In this document: piece by piece, positions 1 through 6,834 of the stretch
How positions within the stretch are numbered: position 1 is the first letter of the stretch
How the letters are laid out: every line of letters begins with the position of its first letter
Assembly: GCA_017403825.1 (NCBI GenBank)
Contig: JAFRDO010000073.1
Coordinates: forward strand, 58,577 to 122,576
Reading direction: 5' to 3'
From: Kiritimatiellia bacterium
GTDB lineage: Bacteria; Verrucomicrobiota; Kiritimatiellia; RFP12; UBA1067
DNA length: 64,000 nt
Translations under genes and position numbers: made by a program
Notes under the pieces: generated by a model
The model's database searches: none
What the model saw: the letters and a program-made list of their open reading frames with translations, nothing else
What the model was told of the DNA's origin: nothing

Positions 1-2
1 CG

Positions 3-968
3 CGGCTGTTCCTGGCGTCGGTCAACTTCCACCACGAATACAGCAAGGAGAACGGAGGCAAGTGGAACGGCGGCGGGTTCATCGGCGGCGTGACCGTGCG
101 AAACGTCAGCGTCACGACGGACGGGCGCAAGCAGCTGGTGCAGACGCGAGCGATAGACGCGGCGCACCGTCCGGAGAACGTGACGTTCGAGGATCTGACG
201 GTGGACGGCAAGCCTGTCTCCGGTGCGGACGGCGTAGTGCTGAACGTCGGCGACCATGCGGTGCCGCCGCAGTTCCTCGTGAGCGATGCGAAGCGCATGG
301 GCGCGGAGATGATGAACCCCGGCGGCGGTCTCGGAGGCCGCGAGCGCAAGTGCGGCGGGGCGTTCAGGGTGCTGATCTACGGAAACTCCATCGCGCTTCA
401 CGGCTGTGCGCCCAAGATCGGGTGGAACAACGAGTGGGGCATGGCGGCTAGCGCACAGGAGAAGGACTTCGCCCACTTGGTGGTCGCCGGACTTGAGGCG
501 CGGCGCGGCGAACGCGCCGACTTCCGGATCCGCAACCTCGCCGTGCTGGAGCGGAACTTCAACACCAACCTCACGGACTTCGCGGCGCTTGCCGATGACG
601 TGGCGTATGCGCCCGACTACGTGGTGATCGCCATAGGCGAGAACGTGCCGTCTATTGGGGCGGCCGAGGCGCCCGGCTACACGCAGTTCCTCGTGCGCCT
701 CGCAAAGCCCCTCGTGGAGAGCGCGAAGCGTCCGACGGTGGTGATGCGTTCCCCGTTCTGGCGCAACGACACAAAGGCGGACTGCACGTCCAGGGCGGCT
801 GCGGAGGTGGGCGCTGTCTATGTAGATGCCGGGGGGCTTGGCGACAAAGACGAGAACATGGCGCTCGGGCTTTTCTCGCACAATGGCGTGGCGAGGCACC
901 CCGGAGACCTTGGCATGAAACGGCTTGCGGAACTGATACTTTCCGGATTTGACGAAAAATCTAGGTAG
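3..968 (+). CDS. C-terminal part of a secreted-type beta-helix/SGNH hydrolase protein (5' end outside window)
   Basis: The frame is open from the first bases of the window, so the start lies upstream. The first ~90 visible residues have the repetitive beta-strand character of parallel beta-helix polysaccharide-degrading proteins (ENVTFEDLTVDGKPV). The rest resembles an SGNH/GDSL-type hydrolase: GNSIALHG fits block I with the nucleophile Ser, IGEN resembles block III, and RHPGDLGM near the end would supply the block V His. The visible part is 321 residues. The likely role is de-esterification or trimming of a polysaccharide, but the substrate cannot be told. The domain calls come from motif reading only; the beta-helix call is the weaker of the two. 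Confidence 0.6.
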   Translation, partial: RLFLASVNFHHEYSKENGGKWNGGGFIGGVTVRNVSVTTDGRKQLVQTRAIDAAHRPENVTFEDLTVDGKPVSGADGVVLNVGDHAVPPQFLVSDAKRMGAEMMNPGGGLGGRERKCGGAFRVLIYGNSIALHGCAPKIGWNNEWGMAASAQEKDFAHLVVAGLEARRGERADFRIRNLAVLERNFNTNLTDFAALADDVAYAPDYVVIAIGENVPSIGAAEAPGYTQFLVRLAKPLVESAKRPTVVMRSPFWRNDTKADCTSRAAAEVGAVYVDAGGLGDKDENMALGLFSHNGVARHPGDLGMKRLAELILSGFDEKSR

Positions 969-1015
969 GGACATGGGCGCGAGCATCAGGAAGATAGTCG
1001 TTTCGTGCTTTTGAC

Positions 1016-1471
1016 ATGACATACGAAGAGGCGTTTGCAAGGCTTGACGGGTCTGCGTTCAGGCGTCGGTTTCGCCTGACGGCGGAATTGCAGCGGTATG
1101 TCGCCGAGAAGGGGATTGAGACGGTCCGCCGACATGCAGAGGATTTCGTGCGCCTTCGTCTTGCGCCAGCCAATCCGCAGAATGACGGGCGGCAAACGCC
1201 CATGAAAGGGCATCCGGTGTTTGTCGCCCAGCACGCTACGGCGACTTGCTGCCGAGGGTGCCTCAACAAATGGTGGAAGGTGCCGCTTGGCGTTTCGCTT
1301 TCCGAGAGGCAGCAGGCAAAAGTCGTTAATCTCATCATGGCGTGGATTGCCAGCCGTTGTTCTTCAGCTGGTGTTCGTGCTAGCCGAAGCCTACCGCCGC
1401 GGCTACGCCACTTCCAAGCTCATCTGGGTGCGGCAGAAGGAATAGTTGTTTCCAAGCCAATTCCAGCCTGA
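1016..1471 (+). CDS. DUF4186 family protein, C-terminus probably altered
   Basis: Residues 1-111 match the DUF4186 family as I recall it: FARLDGSAFRRRF near the start, GIETVRRHAEDFVRLRLAPA, NDGRQTPMKGHPVFVAQHATATCCRGCL, and a final LIMAWI. The function is unknown; the conserved CCRGC and His residues suggest metal or cluster binding. Family members usually stop soon after MAWI. Here the frame runs about 40 more residues of low-quality sequence, while the +3 frame over the same bases reads plausible protein (LAEAYRRGYATSKLIW) ending at 1445. A lost stop or a frameshift near 1345-1360 is likely. The ATG has no clear ribosome binding site. Confidence 0.65.
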   Translation: MTYEEAFARLDGSAFRRRFRLTAELQRYVAEKGIETVRRHAEDFVRLRLAPANPQNDGRQTPMKGHPVFVAQHATATCCRGCLNKWWKVPLGVSLSERQQAKVVNLIMAWIASRCSSAGVRASRSLPPRLRHFQAHLGAAEGIVVSKPIPA

Positions 1472-1501
1472 ATAAAGGGGACGTGTCGTCTCGATGGTTT
1501 T

Positions 1502-1510
1502 TGATATAAT
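1502..1510 (+). promoter_or_regulatory. Extended -10 promoter element
   Basis: TGATATAAT (TGn plus TATAAT) lies 51 bases before the ATG at 1562. The leader carries AAGGAG just before the start. Confidence 0.6.
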
Positions 1511-1561
1511 TATGTGTGTGGTTGGCCCTGGGGATGGAAAAAACAGAAAAGGAGAATTGAG

Positions 1562-2704
1562 ATGAGACATATTGGAAGTTTGAGATTGTGCTTTGCGTTT
1601 ACGGCGGCTGCGGTGCTTTTCGGCGTGTCGGCGGCCCCGGTAAAAACCGCCGTGTTTACTGGCGCCGGTCCGCGTGGGAGAGGACTCGTCTCATGGCTTC
1701 GGCTTGTCGAATCGTCTCCGGAACTTGAACTCGTCCTTGTCGATGCCGACATGATACGGGCGGGTGCTTTGGACGGTGCGGACCTGCTTATCATTCCGGG
1801 CGGCGCGTCCGTCGTCGAGAAAAAGGATCTCGGACCTGAAGGCGCGGCGCGGATACGCGATTTCGTCCGCAAGGGCGGCGGTTACATCGGGGCGTGCGCC
1901 GGCTGTTGCCTTGCCCTTGAAGAGAAGGACGATCCCGACCGTGGCATAGGTCTCATACCATACAGGCGCATCGGAAGCAAGGGCGGATTCATGATGCCGA
2001 TCGAGCTGAACGAGAAGGGCGCTGCTGCGATGGGCATGGATGCGGGCGAGTACCTCGTCAGCTACCACGGCGGCCCGGCTCTTGTGCCGTCCACCAACTC
2101 CGTGCCCGACGCGAATGTCGAAGCCTGGGCCACATATGCAAGCGATTTCGACTGTCCGAAGTCAAGCCTCAAGATGTTCGGCCATGTCGCCCTTGTCGGG
2201 GGAACTTATGGCAAGGGACGGCTTTTCGCGATTGCGTGTCACCCCGAGTCCAATGCCTTTTCGCTAGCTCTCGTCAAGGGCGCGTTCCGCTTCGTGCTCG
2301 GCCGTGAAGTGACTTTCCCGGTGGTGCGTGTCCGCCGTCCGCGCTCGCTTGTCGTCGGAGCGTTCACGTCCGCGATGAGCGGAGTCGAGACCGCGCGTGC
2401 CATCCTTGACATCGCCGCTTGCGAAGGCGTGGATTTCTTCCCGATGACGCCCGACGAGATACTCACGAGCCAGCTTGACCGCGTTGACTGTCTCGTGCTG
2501 CCGGCCGGCTATGAGAAGTTCTACAAGTCGAAGCTCTCCGGCCAGACGCGGGAGCTGGTCGAGCAGTTCGTCTCGGCAGGCGGCAAGGTCCTCGCGTGGG
2601 GCAACGCGGCGGCTTTCGCTCCGTCCGGGACGCGAGTGTTTGCCTCCGCCGGCGAATGTGTCGATTACATACGTCGGGAAGGCGCGGACCAGCAAAGGCG
2701 ATGA
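1562..2704 (+). CDS. Secreted BPL_N/class I glutamine-amidotransferase-like protein
   Basis: This is a 380-residue protein with a signal peptide (residues 1 to ~25, ending VSAAP). The first half reads like a biotin-protein-ligase N-terminal (BPL_N) amidotransferase-like domain: a LLIIPGG strand, then GGGYIGACAGCC, which matches the nucleophile elbow of class I amidotransferases with Cys in the nucleophile position, and later CHPESN in place of the usual His-Glu. The second half repeats the flavodoxin-like pattern (DCLVLPAGYEKFY, GKVLAWG). The substrate is unknown; PVC and Bacteroidota genomes often carry such proteins beside glycan enzymes. The start is supported by AAGGAGAATTGAG before the ATG. 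The stop overlaps the next ATG by 4 bases. Confidence 0.7.
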   Translation: MRHIGSLRLCFAFTAAAVLFGVSAAPVKTAVFTGAGPRGRGLVSWLRLVESSPELELVLVDADMIRAGALDGADLLIIPGGASVVEKKDLGPEGAARIRDFVRKGGGYIGACAGCCLALEEKDDPDRGIGLIPYRRIGSKGGFMMPIELNEKGAAAMGMDAGEYLVSYHGGPALVPSTNSVPDANVEAWATYASDFDCPKSSLKMFGHVALVGGTYGKGRLFAIACHPESNAFSLALVKGAFRFVLGREVTFPVVRVRRPRSLVVGAFTSAMSGVETARAILDIAACEGVDFFPMTPDEILTSQLDRVDCLVLPAGYEKFYKSKLSGQTRELVEQFVSAGGKVLAWGNAAAFAPSGTRVFASAGECVDYIRREGADQQRR

Positions 2705-3333
2705 TTGGATTGGAGGCAGAGAAGGTTTTGCGTCGGCTGACTGAAGATGACTATCGGCGTGATGTCGTGACGGTGGCCAAATCGCTTTTGGGCGCGACGC
2801 TGTGCCGCCGCCTTGGCGACGGAACGGTGCTGCGCGCGCGGATCACGGAGACCGAAGCATATCGCGGCGAGGAGGACACCGCCTGCCATGCGCACAATGG
2901 CCGGACGCAGCGGACGGACGTCATGTATGCGCCAGGCGGTTTTGCCTACATCTATCTCTGCTACGGAATGCACGAGATGCTGAACGTCGTGACCGGCCCG
3001 GCGGAGCGTCCCGAGGCTGTGCTGATTCGCGGCGTCGAAGGCGCGGAAGGGCCGGGACGTCTGACGAAGGCTCTTCAGATATCGCGCTTGCTCAACCGCG
3101 AGAACCTTGTTGTGTCCGACCGGCTCTGGATCGAGACGGACGGCTCAAAGCCGAAGTTCGCGTCCGCCCCGCGCATCGGCATCGGCTATGCCTCGGCGCG
3201 CGACCAGGCCCGCAAATGGCGGTTTACGGTTTGCAAGACGTCAGGGAGATCCTGCCGACATGATTCATGGCGCAAGGTTCATGGTATAATGTCCGTCAAG
3301 AAAGGAATGCACAATGAAAAAGAACCTCGGTAA
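2701..3333 (+). CDS. DNA-3-methyladenine glycosylase (AAG/Mpg family)
   Basis: This base-excision enzyme removes alkylated purines such as 3-methyladenine. Family blocks are clear: SLLGATLCRR, ITETEAYRGEEDTACHA (Glu of the TEAY motif), YAPGGFAYIYLCYGMHEMLNVV, and PEAVLIRGVE. ATGA overlap with the upstream gene indicates translational coupling. The final ~33 residues (after RKWRFTV) do not look like the family C-terminus and run over the promoter and start of the next gene, overlapping it by 20 bases. A frameshift or lost stop near 3225-3265 is possible. The overall call is secure. Confidence 0.88.
   Translation: MIGLEAEKVLRRLTEDDYRRDVVTVAKSLLGATLCRRLGDGTVLRARITETEAYRGEEDTACHAHNGRTQRTDVMYAPGGFAYIYLCYGMHEMLNVVTGPAERPEAVLIRGVEGAEGPGRLTKALQISRLLNRENLVVSDRLWIETDGSKPKFASAPRIGIGYASARDQARKWRFTVCKTSGRSCRHDSWRKVHGIMSVKKGMHNEKEPR
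3282..3290 (+). promoter_or_regulatory. Extended -10 promoter element for the flavin-reductase-like gene
   Basis: TGGTATAAT lies within the tail of the upstream gene, 23 bases before the ATG at 3314. AAAGGAATG lies between them as a ribosome binding site. Confidence 0.6.
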
Positions 3334-3877
3334 GAAGAACTGGATGTTTCCGATGCCGGTCTTGATGATCGGCTCGTACGGCGAGGACGGGACGCCGGAT
3401 GTGATGAACGCTGCGTGGGGCGGGATCACGCTGGAGGACGAGATCACGATTTGCATCGACACGTCGCACAAGACATGGGCGAACATCGCCGCGCGAAAGG
3501 CGTTCACGGTCGCCTTCGGCACGGCGTCTGCGGTGACGGCTTGCGACTATTTGGGGCTCGTCAGCGGCAACAAGACGCCGGACAAGGTGGCGCGCAGCGG
3601 CTTCACTGTCACGAAGAGCGAATTCGTCGATGCGCCTGTCGTCAACGAGCTGCCTCTTGTTCTCGAATGCGAGCTCATCTCGATGAACGAGGAGAACTGC
3701 AATGTCGTCGGCAAGATCGTCAACTGCGCGGTCGACGAGGAGGCGCTGACGGACGGCAAACCCGATGCCGACAAGATGAAGCCGATTTGCTTCGACACTT
3801 GTGCGCATGTCTATCGCCAGATGGGAGAAATCGTCGCCAAGGCATTCTCCGTCGGCCGTTCGCTGGCGGACAAGTAA
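3314..3877 (+). CDS. Flavin reductase-like domain protein (flavoredoxin type)
   Basis: This 187-residue cytoplasmic protein has the FMN-binding split-barrel pattern of flavin reductase-like proteins: PMPVLMIGSYGEDGTPDVMNAAWGG at the start, ITICIDTSHKTWANI, then GLVSGNKTPDKVARSGF. Such proteins bind FMN and pass electrons between NAD(P)H or other donors and acceptors; the acceptor cannot be inferred. Length is normal for the family. The start has a good ribosome binding site (AAAGGAATG) and its own promoter. It looks monocistronic: the next gene is on the other strand. Confidence 0.85.
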   Translation: MKKNLGKKNWMFPMPVLMIGSYGEDGTPDVMNAAWGGITLEDEITICIDTSHKTWANIAARKAFTVAFGTASAVTACDYLGLVSGNKTPDKVARSGFTVTKSEFVDAPVVNELPLVLECELISMNEENCNVVGKIVNCAVDEEALTDGKPDADKMKPICFDTCAHVYRQMGEIVAKAFSVGRSLADK

Positions 3878-3915
3878 AAGTTCCGGTAGGGCGGTTGACG
3901 TCAGCTGTCTTGCGC

Positions 3916-4386
3916 TTATTTTGCCTGCTTGTCCAAGACCTCTATGGCGGCAAGATAGACGTCTGACGGCATGCCGTTGCTGAACGACGGCATCTTGAAT
4001 GTCGTTATGGGACAGAGTCGATATTTGTCTGCGGCTTTGCGGCAGTGCTTAAGGACATCGGTATGCCGTGAATCGGCGAGAGCGTACAGTTTTGCGTTTG
4101 GCTCTGACTTAAGGATTGATTCGATGACCGGAATCGGATTGCTGTTTGCAGCAAACGTGGAGGCAGTTCGTATTGGCAGGGACATGAGCATCTGATTCGA
4201 CCGTTCGCCGATGACTATGGCGTCTTTCGGAAGAATCTTCTCGAGTTCCTTCGCTGCGACTTGGTGCCGATGCGTTCCGCGGCGGACAAGGTCCTGGAAG
4301 GCAGTTGTCCAGTTGGGCGTGGCAATGTAACACGCGAGAATGCACGGCGGTACGGCAATGGAAAGAGCTTTCCGCCAGGGAATCAT
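3916..4386 (-). pseudogene. Probable remnant of a membrane glycosyltransferase-like protein
   Basis: The 156-residue frame begins with a hydrophobic segment (ALSIAVPPCILACYI). It continues as a soluble tail (AAKELEKILPKDAIVIGERSNQMLMSLP), like the extracytoplasmic C-terminus of multi-pass PMT/ArnT-type glycosyltransferases. An in-frame stop lies only eight codons upstream of the ATG, there is no ribosome binding site, and no multi-membrane part precedes it. I therefore read it as a 5'-truncated remnant. Family assignment is weak; the truncated look is what the sequence shows. Confidence 0.4.
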
Positions 4387-4445
4387 TTCGCGAAAGCCAA
4401 AATGTTGTCAATGTGCCCTTAGGCATAGACAGCGGGGGGCAAAAA

Positions 4446-4454
4446 TGGTAAGAT
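4446..4454 (+). promoter_or_regulatory. Extended -10 promoter element of the four-gene secreted operon
   Basis: TGGTAAGAT lies 34 bases before the ATG at 4489, and AAGGAGAAC stands in the leader. No further promoter-like -10 is visible before the genes at 6831, 9849 and 10686, so one transcript is likely. Confidence 0.5.
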
Positions 4455-4488
4455 ATATGAGTTTCAATGGCAGAAGGAGAACTTTCAG

Positions 4489-6834
4489 ATGAGTCCTAAA
4501 GCAATGATACCGGCTTTGGCGGCAGCGGTGGCCGCGCTTATGCTTGGCTGTGCGTCGTCGGGGAGAATCGGCGACCCGTACTTTGCGAACGTGGACTCGA
4601 AAGCCAATGTCTACGCGCGGCAGAGCCAAGCCGGAATCCTGAAGATAGCGGTGATGCCGTTTAAGGCGTCGACAGAGCTCATAGGCTCGTCTGTGTCCGA
4701 TATGGTTGTGACGGAGCTCTTGCGCACCCAGAAGTATCAGCTTGTCGAGCGTGGCCAGATGTCGAAGGTGCTGGGCGAGGCGGAGCTGGCGATGGCGGGC
4801 CTTTCCGAGGCCAAGGCCGTGGAGGCCGCGAAGATGCTCGGCGCAGAGGCGGTGGTCATCGGCACGGTGGACGAATACGGAACGCAGGCCAAGGGGGGCG
4901 ACACGTATGCGGTGGTCGGCCTTTCTATCCGTCTCATAAACTGCGCAAGCGGCAACATCATCTGGTCGGCGGACCTGGCTAAGATGGCATCCGACGACGA
5001 CATACCTCTCGCTACGCATGCCCGTGACGTCGTGCATGAACTTGTCGCAGGCCTCTACCAGAACATGACAGGGCAGTGCGGCACGCTGCCGCCACCCGCA
5101 CCCGCCGGCGTGAACGTCTCGGAGATGGGCCTCAGGGAGGCTGTGGTTCAGTGGGCCAAGCCGCCCCATCCGGCTAGGTACCGCGTCGAGCGCGCCGAGT
5201 CGCAGTCCGGCCCGTTTATGCCAATCGCGGAGGTGGACGCCGCGGCTGGGCGGTTCGTAGACTCCGGCGAGACAATTAAAGATGCCACCGTCTACTACTA
5301 TCGTCTTTCCGGCATCGGTAAGACCGGCACGCTTAGCGACCCCTCGCAGGCTGTCGAGACGATGACGGCACCTCCGCCCGACCCTCCACTCAAGGTGTCG
5401 GCGACCGCGCCGTCGTCGCGATGCGTAAGCGTCTCGTGGGCGCCACCGCGATCGGACGGGGTGGTGAGCTACAGGATCGAAAGGACTGTCGCGGGGGCGA
5501 AGAGCTGGAAACAGATCGGAACTTCCGCGACAACGAGTTTCAAGGACGGAGGAGTGAAGGGCTGTGACCTCGCCGACTCGACCGAGTACCTCTACCGCGT
5601 GATAGCGGTGAACCGCGTCGGAGCCGTCGGCAGCCACTCGAAGGAGGCCAAGGTCAAGACGCTCCCGCCTCCGGCCGTGGTGGCTGGATTTGTAGCCGCC
5701 GCAGGGCAGGTACGTTGCGTGCCACTTTCGTGGAAAGTCAGTCAGGAGAAGGATGTTGTCGGCTACGAACTAGAGCGTGCGGATTCCGAGACAGGCGAGT
5801 TCTCGCGGCTCAAGGAGTTCAAGTCCGACGTTGAGACCTTCCTCGATGGAGACAGTGACCCCGGCGACCTCGAAGACGACCATGCCTACCGCTACCGCAT
5901 ACGGGCGTTCAACGACATGGGCTCCTACGGAGAGTGGACGAAGCCAGCAACAGTACGCACGCGCCCCGTGCCGCCCGCGCCGCAGGGCATCGTGGCGGAG
6001 AGCGGTTTGCCGCGTAGCGTGAAGGTCAAGTGGACCATGTCGCCAGACGATAAGGTTGTCGGTTACGTGGTGGAGCGCTTCGATGACGGCGACGGCGCAT
6101 GGAGCAAAATTGCTAAGATCAAGAGCCGCGAGACTGTTTCGTTCTACGACAGAGATGGCGCTTCCGAGGATGCGATCACAGGCAAGCTGAAGGACGGCAC
6201 TGCCTACCTCTATAGGGTGACGGCGTTTAACACGGCTAACGCGAAGTCGGCTCCGTCGGAACCGGCACGTGCCGTCACAAAGCCGGCGCCCAAGACGCCG
6301 TCAGGCGTGGCGGCGACGAAGGACGTTGCCGGCAAGATCAAGGTTTCGTGGAGCAGGAACCCCGAGCCCGACATCGTGGAGTACTGGGTGGAGATGCAGT
6401 CGATGGGTGGGCTCATGTGGCGGTCGCTCGCGAAGGTGAAGAAGGACGTGTGCGAGGCGTTTGAGGAGGGGCTCGGCAACGGAGAGGTGCGCAGGTACCG
6501 CGTAAAGGCGGTCGACGCGAACACCCATGAGAGCGAATGGTCGGAAATCGTCGAGGGCTCGTCGCGTCCGCTTCCGGATTCGCCGCGCGACGTGAAGGCG
6601 GCGCGCGACGGCGGTGGGTATAAGCTGACGTTCACGCCGCCGCGCGAGGGGATGGCGGCGTTCAAGGTCTACCGTAGCAAGCTCATGGGCGACGAGCTCG
6701 TCAAGACCGTGCAGGCGCCAGAGGCAACGGTGGAAGCGCCGCCAACCGGCGAGACGGCGGACTACGTTGTGACGGCGGTAGACGAATGCGGCCTTGAATC
6801 CGGGAAGTCCGAGAAGGTGACGGTGGGGCAATGA
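4489..6834 (+). CDS. Lipoprotein with CsgG-like domain and six fibronectin type III repeats
   Basis: This 781-residue protein begins with a lipoprotein signal; the lipobox LMLGC puts the lipidated Cys at 21. Residues ~50-195 form a CsgG/curli-assembly-like domain: LKIAVMPFKAS, then LVERGQMSKVLGEAELAMAG, AKMLGAEAVVIGTV, and SGNIIWSADLA. Then come about six fibronectin type III repeats (roughly 205-292, 296-395, 398-495, 498-598, 600-692, 694-781) with recurring YRVERA, SYRIERT and YLYRV strands. In the CsgG family this domain forms an outer-membrane secretion pore, though many relatives only share the fold. It heads an operon of exported proteins and overlaps the next gene by 4 bases. The FN3 array suggests binding to a surface or partner. 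Confidence 0.75.
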   Translation: MSPKAMIPALAAAVAALMLGCASSGRIGDPYFANVDSKANVYARQSQAGILKIAVMPFKASTELIGSSVSDMVVTELLRTQKYQLVERGQMSKVLGEAELAMAGLSEAKAVEAAKMLGAEAVVIGTVDEYGTQAKGGDTYAVVGLSIRLINCASGNIIWSADLAKMASDDDIPLATHARDVVHELVAGLYQNMTGQCGTLPPPAPAGVNVSEMGLREAVVQWAKPPHPARYRVERAESQSGPFMPIAEVDAAAGRFVDSGETIKDATVYYYRLSGIGKTGTLSDPSQAVETMTAPPPDPPLKVSATAPSSRCVSVSWAPPRSDGVVSYRIERTVAGAKSWKQIGTSATTSFKDGGVKGCDLADSTEYLYRVIAVNRVGAVGSHSKEAKVKTLPPPAVVAGFVAAAGQVRCVPLSWKVSQEKDVVGYELERADSETGEFSRLKEFKSDVETFLDGDSDPGDLEDDHAYRYRIRAFNDMGSYGEWTKPATVRTRPVPPAPQGIVAESGLPRSVKVKWTMSPDDKVVGYVVERFDDGDGAWSKIAKIKSRETVSFYDRDGASEDAITGKLKDGTAYLYRVTAFNTANAKSAPSEPARAVTKPAPKTPSGVAATKDVAGKIKVSWSRNPEPDIVEYWVEMQSMGGLMWRSLAKVKKDVCEAFEEGLGNGEVRRYRVKAVDANTHESEWSEIVEGSSRPLPDSPRDVKAARDGGGYKLTFTPPREGMAAFKVYRSKLMGDELVKTVQAPEATVEAPPTGETADYVVTAVDECGLESGKSEKVTVGQ

